Part shown: positions 1-7,712 of the stretch, in pieces
How positions within the stretch are numbered: the stretch's first letter is position 1
Layout: each line of letters starts with the position of its first letter
NCBI RefSeq assembly: GCF_001675045.1
Contig: NZ_LYPA01000059.1
Span: 692-62,819 of the forward strand
From: Paenibacillus oryzae
GTDB lineage: Bacteria; Bacillota; Bacilli; Paenibacillales; Paenibacillaceae
Length of the DNA: 62,128 nucleotides
Direction: 5' to 3'
Program-made: the position numbers and the translations under genes
Notes under the pieces: model-generated
What the model was told of the DNA's origin: nothing
Database searches by the model: none
What the model saw: the letters and a program-made list of their open reading frames with translations, nothing else

Positions 1-4
1 TGTA

Positions 5-131
5 GGCCGGCGTGTGAAAAGTTCTTCCGATCGCAGTTGTTCCCAGATTTCCCTGAATGATAGGTTCAAATGGTGAAATCCGGGAACACAAGCGAACGCT
101 CCGCTTCTCCAGAACCCCTCACACTCTGGCC
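5..131. repeat. Long imperfect inverted repeat
   Basis: The first 131 bases can fold on themselves in nested stems. GGCC at 5-8 pairs with 128-131, GTGTGA at 12-17 with TCACAC at 119-124, GTTCT at 21-25 with AGAAC at 111-115, and a 14-bp arm at 38-51 pairs with 75-88 with a single mismatch. A small hairpin AGCGAACGCT lies at 91-100. There is no T-run that would make it an intrinsic terminator for the gene ending at 157. It could be a MITE-like repeat or a structured RNA; no second copy was seen in this window. Confidence 0.5.
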
Positions 132-156
132 TGTCGCTACTTTTCTTTTGTTCAAC

Positions 157-690
157 TTATATAGCATGCCTAAAGATATAGCGGATATATTCTTTAGCGC
201 TTTGATTGATCGCCTCGTCGCTAGCTTGGAATGAAGCGCCAAAGACAGCAAAATAGGGCAGTGCCTTCGCGCCTACATGTCTTGCGCTGGCTTTAAAAGG
301 TGTAATCAATTCATCAACGGTAAAAGAAACGGAGCCCTCTGGCAAATAATTTTCTTTTTTATCGCCGATGGACATGGCAAGCCCTAGCTTTTTTCCTTTA
401 AGCTTGTCACCTTTTGATCCATATGCCCATCCGTAAGCAAAAACATCATCGAACCACTTTTTCAGAAGTGGCGGATAGCTGTACCAATAAAACGGGAATT
501 GAAAGACAACATGATTATAGGCCTCTAACAGGGTTTGCTCTCTAGAAACATCAATTTTCCACTCCGGATACTCCTTGTAAATTTCGTGAATGGCAATATC
601 GTTTGGGTGCTGCAGCAGTTCTTTTTTCCACCGCTTGTTTACCCTGGAAGCCTCAAGGTTGGGATGTGCCAAAATAACCAGTGTTTTCAT
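157..690 (-). CDS. NAD(P)H dehydrogenase (quinone), flavodoxin-fold
   Basis: A 177-residue protein of the NAD(P)H quinone reductase / KefF-like flavodoxin-fold family, expected to bind FMN and reduce quinones or similar electrophiles in the cytoplasm. It opens with a beta strand and the phosphate-binding segment VILAHPNLEASRVN, and carries the family block FQFPFYWYSYPPLLKKWFDD around residues 75-95. The start at 690 was chosen over an upstream ATG at 768 because GAGAGGGG precedes it at the right distance and the protein then begins with MKTLVILAHPN as in the family. It is divergent from an HxlR regulator across a large dyad, an arrangement known for electrophile-inducible quinone reductases such as azoR1/yodB and hypO/hypR in Bacillus. 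The specific substrate cannot be read from the sequence. Confidence 0.88.
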   Translation of the reverse strand: MKTLVILAHPNLEASRVNKRWKKELLQHPNDIAIHEIYKEYPEWKIDVSREQTLLEAYNHVVFQFPFYWYSYPPLLKKWFDDVFAYGWAYGSKGDKLKGKKLGLAMSIGDKKENYLPEGSVSFTVDELITPFKASARHVGAKALPYFAVFGASFQASDEAINQSAKEYIRYIFRHAI

Positions 691-762
691 TATAAAATCT
701 CCCCTCTCAGACCAATTATTTTGAGTATCCTCATTATGCTGGATGTTTAAATAAATGAAAAT

Positions 763-799
763 ACACACAATGAAGTAAGGTGGTTACTTCAAAGTGTGT
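763..799. promoter_or_regulatory. Probable HxlR operator (37-bp dyad)
   Basis: The arm ACACACAATGAAGTAA (763-778) is mirrored by TTACTTCAAAGTGTGT (784-799) around a 5-base centre GGTGG. Fourteen of sixteen positions pair. It sits in the divergent region between the quinone reductase gene and the HxlR regulator, so it is the natural binding site for that regulator. Binding is inferred from position and symmetry only. Confidence 0.65.
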
Positions 800-879
800 A
801 CTAGACCCGAAAGGAAAGATATGACACAATACTTTCTCGGTTCGGCATTATAAGATCAGTAAAAATGGGGTGTACATCT

Positions 880-1272
880 ATGAAACAATATCATTTGGGC
901 ATAGAGGCAACACTTGAAATCATCGGGGGAAAATGGAAAGCATTAATCATATGCTCGTTAATGTCGGGCGTAAAGAGAACAAGCGAATTACAGCGGAATA
1001 TTCGGGGCATTTCCCAAAAGGTACTAATTCAGCAGCTTCGCGAGCTTGAGAAGGATGGGCTTGTAAGCAGATATGTATATCAGCAGATGCCGCCAAAAGT
1101 TGAATATAGCCTCACGGAATATGGCGTTACAGCCAATAAAATCGTTGACGTTATGTGCTCTTGGGGAAAAGAGAACATTCAAATCAGACAACAGCGAGGA
1201 GAAGATATTGTCTTGCTGGAGGATACGTCAACGGGACAGTCGTTTCCGGGAGGTACCGGTTTTGCTGAGTAA
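880..1272 (+). CDS. HxlR family transcriptional regulator
   Basis: A winged-helix DNA-binding protein of the HxlR family (131 codons from this start). The hallmark IGGKWKALIICSLMSGVKR is at residues 13-31, followed by the recognition helix region ISQKVLIQQLRELEKDGLV and the wing YSLTEYG. GGGGTG at 867-872 places the start at 880; an in-frame ATG at 865 has no good ribosome binding site. The usual redox-sensing Cys-Pro before the IGGKW block is replaced by His-Leu here, although Cys residues occur at ICSL and MCSW, so a thiol switch of the YodB kind is uncertain. The last dozen or so codons run into a fragment of a dispersed repeat, which supplies the stop codon. It probably represses the divergent quinone reductase and itself. 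Confidence 0.88.
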   Translation: MKQYHLGIEATLEIIGGKWKALIICSLMSGVKRTSELQRNIRGISQKVLIQQLRELEKDGLVSRYVYQQMPPKVEYSLTEYGVTANKIVDVMCSWGKENIQIRQQRGEDIVLLEDTSTGQSFPGGTGFAE

Positions 1273-1290
1273 TTATTCACTATATTTGTT
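1241..1290. repeat. Fragment of dispersed palindromic repeat
   Basis: The stretch ACCGGTTTTGCTGA at 1255-1268 and the following TATTCAC match the right half of the repeats at 3452-3592 and 43834-44018: 24 of 26 positions agree with the first of these in the core. The left half is missing. It overlaps the 3' ends of both the HxlR gene and the convergent lipoprotein gene. Confidence 0.7.
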
Positions 1291-1854
1291 CTTCCACTGC
1301 GCAAACCATTCGCTATAGCTTAATCCAGTCAGTTCCTCCTGAGTCTTGCCATCCAGAGAGTAAACGCCGCCCATTAATGCCGCATTATCTTTTTTGACCG
1401 GGTAGGAGTAACCGGCAATCACTTCTCCATCAGACAACAAAACGTTAATATGAATCTCATACTCCGAGCTGTGATCTGCGGAGGCGGCATACATTTGCTC
1501 TAAGGGATGACCCGACACCACAAAGCTATAAGAAGCTATGGTTTTCCCGATATAGGGATCTGGCTCCGTCTCTTGTACAGACCAAATAGTCATATAGGGC
1601 GGCTGATTAAGCTTCTCCTTACTTAGCTCATAGCTTTCTGACTGGCCTGCTGCTGAAATGATGCTGTAGCCCCTGGCTTCAATGATATCAGCAGCCTTGC
1701 GCTCATCGCCGCTAAACGAAAGCTCAGCTTTATCGGAGCAGCCGGATACAATAAGGATCATGAGAAATAACGATAGCGGCAATAGCGCTAACACGCCCGC
1801 TTTTAATCGCCTTGTTGGTCTATTGCTCATAAATGCCGTCTTATTGCGCCACAT
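1273..1854 (-). CDS. Putative lipoprotein of unknown function
   Basis: A 193-residue protein with a charged N-terminus, a hydrophobic stretch ([19 protein letters not shown]) and a Cys at about residue 39 in a lipobox-like ISGC/VSGC context, so it is likely a membrane-anchored lipoprotein facing outward. The mature part is acidic, contains [16 protein letters not shown] and a C-terminal [17 protein letters not shown], and matches no family I can name with certainty. The start at 1854 is supported by AAGGTGAT just upstream and overlaps the end of clpP by 14 bases, which suggests translational coupling in the merR-clpP operon. Its final codons lie in a repeat fragment. Confidence 0.7.
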   Translation of the reverse strand: MWRNKTAFMSNRPTRRLKAGVLALLPLSLFLMILIVSGCSDKAELSFSGDERKAADIIEARGYSIISAAGQSESYELSKEKLNQPPYMTIWSVQETEPDPYIGKTIASYSFVVSGHPLEQMYAASADHSSEYEIHINVLLSDGEVIAGYSYPVKKDNAALMGGVYSLDGKTQEELTGLSYSEWFAQWKNKYSE

Positions 1855-2425
1855 ATATCACCTTGTCTATCAGACCGTAGGTCGTGGCTTCATGGGCATC
1901 CATAAAGTTGTCCCGGTCGGTATCTTTTTCAATCTTCTCAAGCGGCTGGCCTGTTTGTTCAGACAATATTTTGTTTAGTTTATCCCGCAATGAAATAATT
2001 CGTTTGGCGCTTATTTCAATATCGGTTGCTTGTCCGCGGGCGCCGCCAAGCGGCTGGTGAATCATGATTTCGCTGTTGGGAAGTGCAAGGCGTTTACCTT
2101 TAGCGCCGTTTGCCAGTAAAAAAGCCCCCATTGAAGCCGCTATTCCAACACATAATGTCGATACATCGGCTCTTACCAAATGCATAGCATCGTAGATTCC
2201 CATTCCGGCTGTAATGGAGCCCCCCGGCGAGTTGATGTACATGTTAATGTCCTTTTCCGAGTCCATAGCATCCAGGTATAGAAGCTGCGCGATGACGATA
2301 TTGGCCGTATCATCGGTAATTTCTCCCGACACAAACAAGATGCGGTCTTGCAGGAGTCTGGAGTAAATATCGTAGGATCTTTCACCTTTGGCGGTTTGTT
2401 CGACAACATAAGGAATCAGATTCAT
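1841..2425 (-). CDS. clpP: ATP-dependent Clp protease proteolytic subunit ClpP
   Basis: A 194-residue serine peptidase that forms the tetradecameric proteolytic chamber fed by Clp/Hsp100 ATPases. The catalytic triad is intact: Ser98 in GIAASMGAF, His123 in [11 protein letters not shown] and Asp172 in DTDRDNF. The [11 protein letters not shown] oxyanion region is present. The start at 2425 gives the canonical [12 protein letters not shown]-terminus and has AAGGGG eight bases upstream; an ATG at 2452 would add nine atypical residues. Unlike the usual monocistronic clpP, it lies third in an operon headed by a MerR regulator and followed by a lipoprotein gene. This suggests an accessory, specially regulated copy, but the housekeeping copy is outside the window so that cannot be settled. 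Confidence 0.95.
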   Translation of the reverse strand: MNLIPYVVEQTAKGERSYDIYSRLLQDRILFVSGEITDDTANIVIAQLLYLDAMDSEKDINMYINSPGGSITAGMGIYDAMHLVRADVSTLCVGIAASMGAFLLANGAKGKRLALPNSEIMIHQPLGGARGQATDIEISAKRIISLRDKLNKILSEQTGQPLEKIEKDTDRDNFMDAHEATTYGLIDKVIYVAQ

Positions 2426-2441
2426 GGTCATATCCCCTTCA

Positions 2442-2945
2442 TCAGTAGTCAATGCGATATTTCTTTTCTAAATACGAATATTCATTTTCGCTTTTTTTCA
2501 AAATCCTTGGTGAAATGTTGACCATAGTTGTTTCCATATCGAACGCTGGCCCCGCATTGCTTAACTCTTTGACTCGTTCCACTACTTGCTCGTCAATCTC
2601 CACCCTATCCATATCATCCTCTAGGACAATTGGTATCGAAATTTCCTTGCTTATCGTAGTTCCAGCCGTCAATAAGCTAACTTCTATTGACCTTTCACCA
2701 CATGGAACGGCTTCTTGGGTAAAGAGTTCTATGATAACATCCCGGTCGAAGCCATCAATAACAATATGCTCTCTCGCGTTTTCAACATAGCCATTAAGGT
2801 TAGGGGAGCGGTATATCCCTTCAGGTAATCGGATCTGGATTTCTGATTTTTCGGCTATTTTTTCATCTCGAAATAGCTGAATCCATAAATGATTCATTCC
2901 TTCTTCGTTTTCCATCCTGGACTTGGCTAGCTTTAGGTCAAGCAT
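2442..2945 (-). CDS. Hypothetical protein in merR-clpP operon
   Basis: A 167-residue acidic protein that I do not recognise. It has no signal peptide or membrane segment. Alternating hydrophobic/charged runs such as [33 protein letters not shown] and [14 protein letters not shown] suggest a beta-sandwich core, ending in a helical [10 protein letters not shown] and a charged tail with several Tyr. AAGGAGG precedes the start. Its ATG shares one base with the MerR stop codon (TAATG) and its stop lies 16 bases before clpP, so the three genes are translationally linked. By position it could be a substrate adaptor or target of the neighbouring ClpP; that is inference. Confidence 0.75.
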   Translation of the reverse strand: MLDLKLAKSRMENEEGMNHLWIQLFRDEKIAEKSEIQIRLPEGIYRSPNLNGYVENAREHIVIDGFDRDVIIELFTQEAVPCGERSIEVSLLTAGTTISKEISIPIVLEDDMDRVEIDEQVVERVKELSNAGPAFDMETTMVNISPRILKKSENEYSYLEKKYRIDY

Positions 2946-3361
2946 TATTGGTTTTCCTCCTTTAGCACCTGAGATACGGATTCTATAACCCTCTGCTTTA
3001 ACTCCGCGGATATTCGAGGACTAATCGTTATAAGGATATCATCCGTTATTTTTAGCGTTTCATTTTCAATAATGCGGCTAGCTTCGTACCAGGTTAATTG
3101 CTGGCTTATTTTTTGAATGTCCTCCAAGGACAGCTTTTTTAAGGTTTCCTGGATGGAAGCCAAAGTCTCCCCGGTTCTGGACAATGTAATGATTGCGCGA
3201 AAATAATGGATGTGGGTGTCTGTGTAAACTCTTTTGTTGCCCGCCAATTCAAGGGGCGGTACCAGACCAATTTGTGTGTAATACCTGACCGTCCGCAAAT
3301 TCATGCGCGGTTCATCCTGTTGAAGAATTTCAGCTATTTGTTTAGCGGTATAGCTATTCAT
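2945..3361 (-). CDS. MerR family transcriptional regulator
   Basis: A 138-residue MerR-type regulator. The N-terminal winged helix reads YTAKQIAEILQQDEPRMNLRTVRYYTQIGLVPP with the wing GNKRVYTDTHIHYFRAI, as in the family. The C-terminal part is a predicted dimerisation helix with a short effector region containing TWYEASRIIEN and no metal-binding Cys cluster. GGAGGTG supports the start. It heads the operon with the unknown 167-residue protein, clpP and the lipoprotein, so it most likely controls these genes through the palindromes just upstream. The inducing signal is unknown. Confidence 0.9.
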   Translation of the reverse strand: MNSYTAKQIAEILQQDEPRMNLRTVRYYTQIGLVPPLELAGNKRVYTDTHIHYFRAIITLSRTGETLASIQETLKKLSLEDIQKISQQLTWYEASRIIENETLKITDDILITISPRISAELKQRVIESVSQVLKEENQ

Positions 3362-3395
3362 GGTACACCTCCAATGACATTTAACTGTTTATGTT

Positions 3396-3445
3396 ACACT
3401 AAAGTGTCTTTGTTACAGTTTACTGTAACATTGTTTAATTGTCAA
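3396..3445 (-). promoter_or_regulatory. Promoter and operators of merR-clpP operon
   Basis: Read on the minus strand, TTGACA (3440-3445 on the plus strand as TGTCAA) is followed after 17 bases by TAAACT, a usable sigma-A promoter. A palindrome with 9-bp arms TGTTACAGT/ACTGTAACA and a 2-base centre (3411-3430) covers the -10 side, and a second, shorter one ACACT-N2-AGTGT lies at 3396-3407. The half-site TGTTACA(C/G)T is repeated 19 bp apart (3392 and 3411). These are the likely binding sites of the MerR protein. Confidence 0.65.
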
Positions 3446-3451
3446 AAAAAG

Positions 3452-3592
3452 AGCCGCCCAAAAAGTCAAGCGGAACGAATAGGTATTCAGCAGAGAGGAC
3501 CGGAGGAGGTTTGAGCTTCCAAGATACCCTTTTTTGGTAAGAACCGGTTTTGCTGAATCATTATTCACCGTATTAGACTTTTTGGACAGCCC
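3452..3592. repeat. Dispersed palindromic repeat, copy 1 (about 141 bp)
   Basis: The ends are imperfect inverted repeats: GCCGCCCAAAAAGTC on the left against GACTTTTTGGACAGCC on the right. Inner parts ATTCAGCAGAG and TTTTGCTGAAT continue the symmetry. The element is homologous to the one at 43834-44018 but lacks about 45 bases of its centre. No coding capacity; a MITE-like or REP-like unit. Nothing gene-like was seen in the remaining 3593-3733. Confidence 0.75.
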
Positions 3593-3733
3593 TGTACTCA
3601 TTAACATGAGAGCAAAATAGATTGTCTATCTTATTAGCCGATTAGCCGCTGTCTTCATTTACTTTTGACATAGGTGCAGGAGTACTCGTTACCCTCCCAA
3701 GCATAGGCGAGCTGAAGTTTATTTTCCTGTGAT

Positions 3734-4204
3734 TCAGCCGTCATGTCGAAGGGGTCTGCCGATGACATTTGCCGAAACGGGCTGCAGCCCCAGCTCTCTT
3801 ATCCATATGGATAACTGCCCTATATGATGTATTTCATGAGCTATCACATGGCGTAAAATTTCTCCTTTGGTATACACTCCATCGCTCCATGCAACGGAAA
3901 CAGCCTCATCTTCACATTTGCTTGTCCATGCTTCAAGAAAGACCAGCATTTCATTTCTCCAAAAATCTGAAAGCTCCTTCACCTGCTGAAGTGACTGATA
4001 GTCCTCAAATGTTACCGGGATATCAGGCTTGCCTTGTATGCCGCGAATCCAGCTATACTCCACATCCATAATATGAAACAGCGTGTAGAGGATACTGCCT
4101 GCTCCCCCGACGCGTTTACGCAGCAATTCTTCTTGTGAAATGGTACTGCATAGTTCAAACCATTCATCTCTTACCATCCAGTTATACCGAAATAGAGTTA
4201 TCAT
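3734..4204 (-). CDS. DinB family protein
   Basis: A 156-residue four-helix-bundle protein of the DinB/YfiT superfamily, putative metal-dependent enzymes or thiol transferases. The metal-binding histidines are visible: His in LFHIMDVEYSW (about residue 44) and the pair in HVIAHEIHHIGQL (about residues 119-127). TAGGAGCG precedes the start. It stands alone between the repeat and the ankyrin genes with no clear partner. Its substrate is unknown. Confidence 0.85.
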   Translation of the reverse strand: MITLFRYNWMVRDEWFELCSTISQEELLRKRVGGAGSILYTLFHIMDVEYSWIRGIQGKPDIPVTFEDYQSLQQVKELSDFWRNEMLVFLEAWTSKCEDEAVSVAWSDGVYTKGEILRHVIAHEIHHIGQLSIWIRELGLQPVSANVIGRPLRHDG

Positions 4205-4332
4205 GGCATCGCTCCTAACATGGTTTAGCAGTGTCGCTTGTTTGTTTTATTCAATTATATAGTAAAATCCGAGAGAAATAACAAAATCTCCTTCAGGAAT
4301 TACCGTCTTGTCATTTTATGCAAAAAGTGATA

Positions 4333-4358
4333 TTGTAATTTTGTAATATAAATTACAA
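4333..4358. promoter_or_regulatory. Palindromic operator upstream of RHH-ankyrin gene
   Basis: A palindrome with arms TTGTAAT/ATTACAA and a 4-base AT centre at 4341-4358 is preceded by another TTGTAATT half-site at 4333-4340. It ends 18 bases before the start codon of a gene whose N-terminus looks like a ribbon-helix-helix DNA-binding domain. Autoregulation is a reasonable inference. Confidence 0.5.
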
Positions 4359-4376
4359 ATTGACAGGATAAAAGGT

Positions 4377-5231
4377 ATGCCACAAAAAAAACAAAGCGTT
4401 GTTCTATCCATACGATTAGATGATATTTCGTTAAAGGCAGTAGATTTGCTGGTGGAATCGGGCCTGGAATCCAATCGCTCCAGAGCGGTATCCTATTTGC
4501 TTCAAGCTGGGATTCAGTCCTCACAGGAGCTGCTGCAGAAGGCCAGAATTCTTGCCGACAACGTTCAGCTGCTTCGTAATCAGATGATTGACGCCGTTAA
4601 GCAAAATAATATCGAGCAGGTTTCAAGGCTGATTTCGCAGGATGCTTCACTTGTAAATGCATCGAACCAGCGCGGAGAATCCGCTATGCTTATGGCTGCT
4701 TATTACCGTTCGCAAGAGATTAAGGAGCTGCTGCTCAGCCGCGGGGCGGAGTTGAATCTGTTTGAAGCTGCGGCAATTGGCGATACAGACAGAATTAGAC
4801 AAGTGCTTGGCGACTCTCCTGAGCTAGCCGCAACTTGGAATGCAGATGGTTTTACAGCACTCGGGCTTGCCGCACATTTTGGCAATGAAGATACGGTAAA
4901 GCTGCTGCTGGAGTATGGCGCGGATATTAATCAGAGAGGCCGGGACGGCAATTTGAACAATATGGCGATTCATGCGGCGATAGCCGGCAACCATGCCCAC
5001 GTCGTCAAGCTGCTGCTGGAGCGGGGAGCCGATATAACCGTTAAATGCGAGGGAGAATGGCGGCGAGGATTTACGCCGCTGCATGTAGCCGCTTATTTTG
5101 GCCGTGATACGATAATTGGGCTTTTACTGGAAGCGGGAGCAGACAAAAGAATCGTTACAGAACAAGGCAAAACGCCTTACGATCTGGCAATCCTAAGAGA
5201 ACATCCAACATCCGCAGCTATGCTGCAATAA
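4377..5231 (+). CDS. Ribbon-helix-helix domain / ankyrin repeat fusion protein
   Basis: A 284-residue protein. Residues 1-50 resemble a CopG-type ribbon-helix-helix: a basic strand KKQSVVLSIRLDD, then helix A KAVDLLVESGL and helix B NRSRAVSYLLQAGI. Residues 70-284 are ankyrin repeats with recognisable units such as DGFTALGLAAHFGNEDTVKL, NNMAIHAAIAGNHAHVVKLL and GFTPLHVAAYFGRDTIIGLL. No signal peptide, so cytoplasmic. A small ankyrin protein gene follows 21 bases downstream. The combination suggests a DNA-binding protein whose activity is tuned by protein contacts through the ankyrin stack; the partner is not known. Confidence 0.82.
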   Translation: MPQKKQSVVLSIRLDDISLKAVDLLVESGLESNRSRAVSYLLQAGIQSSQELLQKARILADNVQLLRNQMIDAVKQNNIEQVSRLISQDASLVNASNQRGESAMLMAAYYRSQEIKELLLSRGAELNLFEAAAIGDTDRIRQVLGDSPELAATWNADGFTALGLAAHFGNEDTVKLLLEYGADINQRGRDGNLNNMAIHAAIAGNHAHVVKLLLERGADITVKCEGEWRRGFTPLHVAAYFGRDTIIGLLLEAGADKRIVTEQGKTPYDLAILREHPTSAAMLQ

Positions 5232-5252
5232 ATGAATAGAGGAGAGTTGACA

Positions 5253-5651
5253 ATGAGCAACCAAGCGGCGATTGCGCCGGAGCTTGTACAGGAGTTTGTT
5301 GGAAAAGGCCATGGAGACCTGGAGGCTGTAAAGGCTCTGCTTGAGCAAGAGCCCGGGCTATTGAATGCAGCCTGGGACTGGGGAGGCGGCGATTGGGAAA
5401 CCGCGCTTGGCGCTGCGGCGCATATGGGCCGAAAGGATATTGCGGAATATTTGCTCAAAAAGGGCGCTCGCATTGACTTGTTTGCGGCGGCCATGCTAGG
5501 GAAGCTGCAGCTGGTGCAAGCGCTGCTTGCAGATAATCCTGACCTCGTTCATTCGCTTGGCCCGCATGGCATCCCTCTGCTCCGCCACGCTGAAGCAGGC
5601 GGCGAGGAAGCGGCGTCTATCGTGACTTTGTTGAGAGATATGCTTGCTTAA
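5253..5651 (+). CDS. Small ankyrin repeat protein
   Basis: A 132-residue cytoplasmic protein with about three ankyrin-like units: GDLEAVKALLEQEPGLLNAA, ETALGAAAHMGRKDIAEYLLKKGARID and LGKLQLVQALLADNPDLVH. The start at 5253 is set by AGGAGAG seven bases upstream; an ATG at 5232 lacks a site. It is co-transcribed with the preceding RHH-ankyrin gene and could be its partner. Confidence 0.8.
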   Translation: MSNQAAIAPELVQEFVGKGHGDLEAVKALLEQEPGLLNAAWDWGGGDWETALGAAAHMGRKDIAEYLLKKGARIDLFAAAMLGKLQLVQALLADNPDLVHSLGPHGIPLLRHAEAGGEEAASIVTLLRDMLA

Positions 5652-5656
5652 TTAAA

Positions 5657-6535
5657 TTAACTCAGGATATCAATGATTTGCTTCATCGCGCGTTTGGCTT
5701 CCGGAATAGGGAAAACAGGAAACACATGGTTCATTTTTGGGTATTCAAAATAGTTGATGTTAACCCTTTCCATCTTTGCTCGCGCTTTGAATTTGCGGGC
5801 ATCCGGCAGGAAAATTTCATGGGTGCCTATAAATAATGTGATTTTTCCTAGTCCGCGCAAAGGTCCGTTGATTGGACTTACCAGATAATGGGTTCTTGGT
5901 GTATCTCCGGCATAAGCTTTGCCTGCTTCAATCAGAAGCTTCAAATCCAGCATAGGCTCTTTTTTGTCCATAGCCGCTATCTCTGGATGATTTAAGGCAA
6001 TATCCAGCCAAGGGGAAAGAAGGACGATGTTTCCTGGCTGCGGAATCCCTTCCTCCAGCAATAATTGAGACAAGGCTAGCGATAAACCGCCGCCTGCCGA
6101 GTCGCCCATAATAACAATGTTTTCGGGCGATGTTTTTGTTAATAGCTGCTTGTAGATAGGAAGCACTTTCTCAAAGCTTTCCTTATAGGTATGATTTGGA
6201 GCTTTTGGATAGATGGGAACGGTTATGGTTCCATTAAGCTTTTGGGAAAGCTGGTATAAAAAACGCCAGTGCCATAACAAGGGCTGCTCAATATACCCTC
6301 CGCCAGGCAAAAACAGGATTTGTCTTTCCTCCGGCTGCGAGGAAGATTTCAGCATGTAGGTATCGATATCATAAGTCGTTATTTTCATTATGTTGTATTT
6401 TCGTTGCAGCTTTTCAGGCAATTTATAAGGGTGCTGGTGCTCTATCCTTTTTTTCTCCAGATAGGCAGCTGGATCAACCTGCTTTTTTAGTATTTTCAAT
6501 AACCATTCGACAAGAAAGCTTTGCCAACTCCTCAT
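5657..6535 (-). CDS. Alpha/beta hydrolase, HSL/acetyl-esterase type
   Basis: A 292-residue serine hydrolase. The oxyanion-hole motif reads FLPGGGYIEQP (a variant of HGGG) near residue 90, the nucleophile elbow is GDSAGGGL near residue 145, and an acid and a base are offered by LPDARKF and MNHVFPVFP near the C-terminus. There is no cleavable signal peptide, so it is probably cytoplasmic. It is divergent from a LysR regulator at 6675, which probably controls it. Substrate is likely a short-chain ester. Confidence 0.85.
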   Translation of the reverse strand: MRSWQSFLVEWLLKILKKQVDPAAYLEKKRIEHQHPYKLPEKLQRKYNIMKITTYDIDTYMLKSSSQPEERQILFLPGGGYIEQPLLWHWRFLYQLSQKLNGTITVPIYPKAPNHTYKESFEKVLPIYKQLLTKTSPENIVIMGDSAGGGLSLALSQLLLEEGIPQPGNIVLLSPWLDIALNHPEIAAMDKKEPMLDLKLLIEAGKAYAGDTPRTHYLVSPINGPLRGLGKITLFIGTHEIFLPDARKFKARAKMERVNINYFEYPKMNHVFPVFPIPEAKRAMKQIIDILS

Positions 6536-6674
6536 CTTTATACACCCCTTAATGTAGAGAAGAATATTGTCTTCCTAGACTTTCCCTTTATACGTGTATA
6601 CTATCAAATAATTATGATAAAATATATTTAAATAAAATTTAGTATTATAAATATTTATTTAAGGATATGATTTT

Positions 6675-7571
6675 ATGAATATGACACAGCTGCATTATTT
6701 GATTACGGCTGCGGGTTTCGGTTCCTTTACGAAGGCGGCTAGCGTGCATCAAATGACGGTGCCTGCGATTAGTCAATCGATACGGCAGCTTGAGGAAGAA
6801 CTGGATACCGTTATTTTTAATCGGACAAAAAAAGGGATAGCGGCAACGAAGGAGGGGCAGCTCGTTCTTCAGCATGCAGCGTCTATTCTCAAAAGTCTGG
6901 ATGTAATGAAACAAGAGCTTTCCCAACTGAAGGAGGGCTATTCAGAGCCTTTTATCATTTCTACAATTCCGGGAATGGTTCCGCAAGTCGTGCAGGCGAC
7001 TATCGAGCTTTCAAAGAAATATCCGTCCCTTAATGTTCAAATGCTGGAGGGCGATACCCAGTCAGTTATTAATCATGTTAACGAAGGATACGCAAGTATG
7101 GGGCTGATTACTTACAGTGCCAAACAGCAACGGGATGCCTCATTGGAATGGATGCCTTTAATTCAAGGCAAGGCGGTATTAATTGTTAATAAAAATTCAA
7201 CGCTTAGCGCGTTGCATGCCATTTCGGCAGAAGATTTAATTAATGAAGTATTTGCCCTTTACAAGGATGAGGATATTGAACGTATTGCTCAGCATTTGAT
7301 TTCGCGGCATCCTTCAAACCGTATCGCGCTTTCAACCAACAATATGGAAGCCCTGTATCAAATGGTTGTTAGAGGAAATGCGGCAACGATTGGTCCCGAC
7401 TTTATTGTTCATTCCTTGCCTCCAGAGTATCGGGAGCAGCTGGCGGTTATTCCATTGCAGCAGTATCATACAGAGGCTGTAATTTTGGGACGAATCACCA
7501 GAAAAAAAGATTCGGCAACAAGGTTAGCGGATGAGTTTACAGCCCGAATATTAGAGCTGTTTAATGGATAA
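6675..7571 (+). CDS. LysR family transcriptional regulator
   Basis: A 298-residue LTTR. The N-terminal helix-turn-helix is MTQLHYLITAAGFGSFTKAASVHQMTVPAISQSIRQLEEEL, and the rest is a periplasmic-binding-like effector domain. AAGGAT lies upstream of the ATG. The A/T-rich region shared with the divergent esterase contains the palindrome ATAAATATTTAT just before the gene, a candidate binding site. It probably regulates the esterase at 5657-6535. Confidence 0.9.
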   Translation: MNMTQLHYLITAAGFGSFTKAASVHQMTVPAISQSIRQLEEELDTVIFNRTKKGIAATKEGQLVLQHAASILKSLDVMKQELSQLKEGYSEPFIISTIPGMVPQVVQATIELSKKYPSLNVQMLEGDTQSVINHVNEGYASMGLITYSAKQQRDASLEWMPLIQGKAVLIVNKNSTLSALHAISAEDLINEVFALYKDEDIERIAQHLISRHPSNRIALSTNNMEALYQMVVRGNAATIGPDFIVHSLPPEYREQLAVIPLQQYHTEAVILGRITRKKDSATRLADEFTARILELFNG

Positions 7572-7651
7572 GGCAGTCACAGTCGGTGTCCGCATGATTG
7601 CTCCAAAACTCCATGCTGGTCGTAATAGCCACATGAACATATAGGTAAGTA

Positions 7652-7680
7652 TTTACAAATAGCAGCGTAATCTTTATAAT
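7652..7680 (+). promoter_or_regulatory. Sigma-A promoter of his leader
   Basis: TTTACA at 7652-7657 and a perfect TATAAT at 7675-7680 are separated by 17 bases. Transcription would start near 7687, just before the ribosome binding site of the leader peptide. Confidence 0.8.
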
Positions 7681-7712
7681 AGGTCCAAGCATGGTTGAGG
7701 AGGATATTTTAA

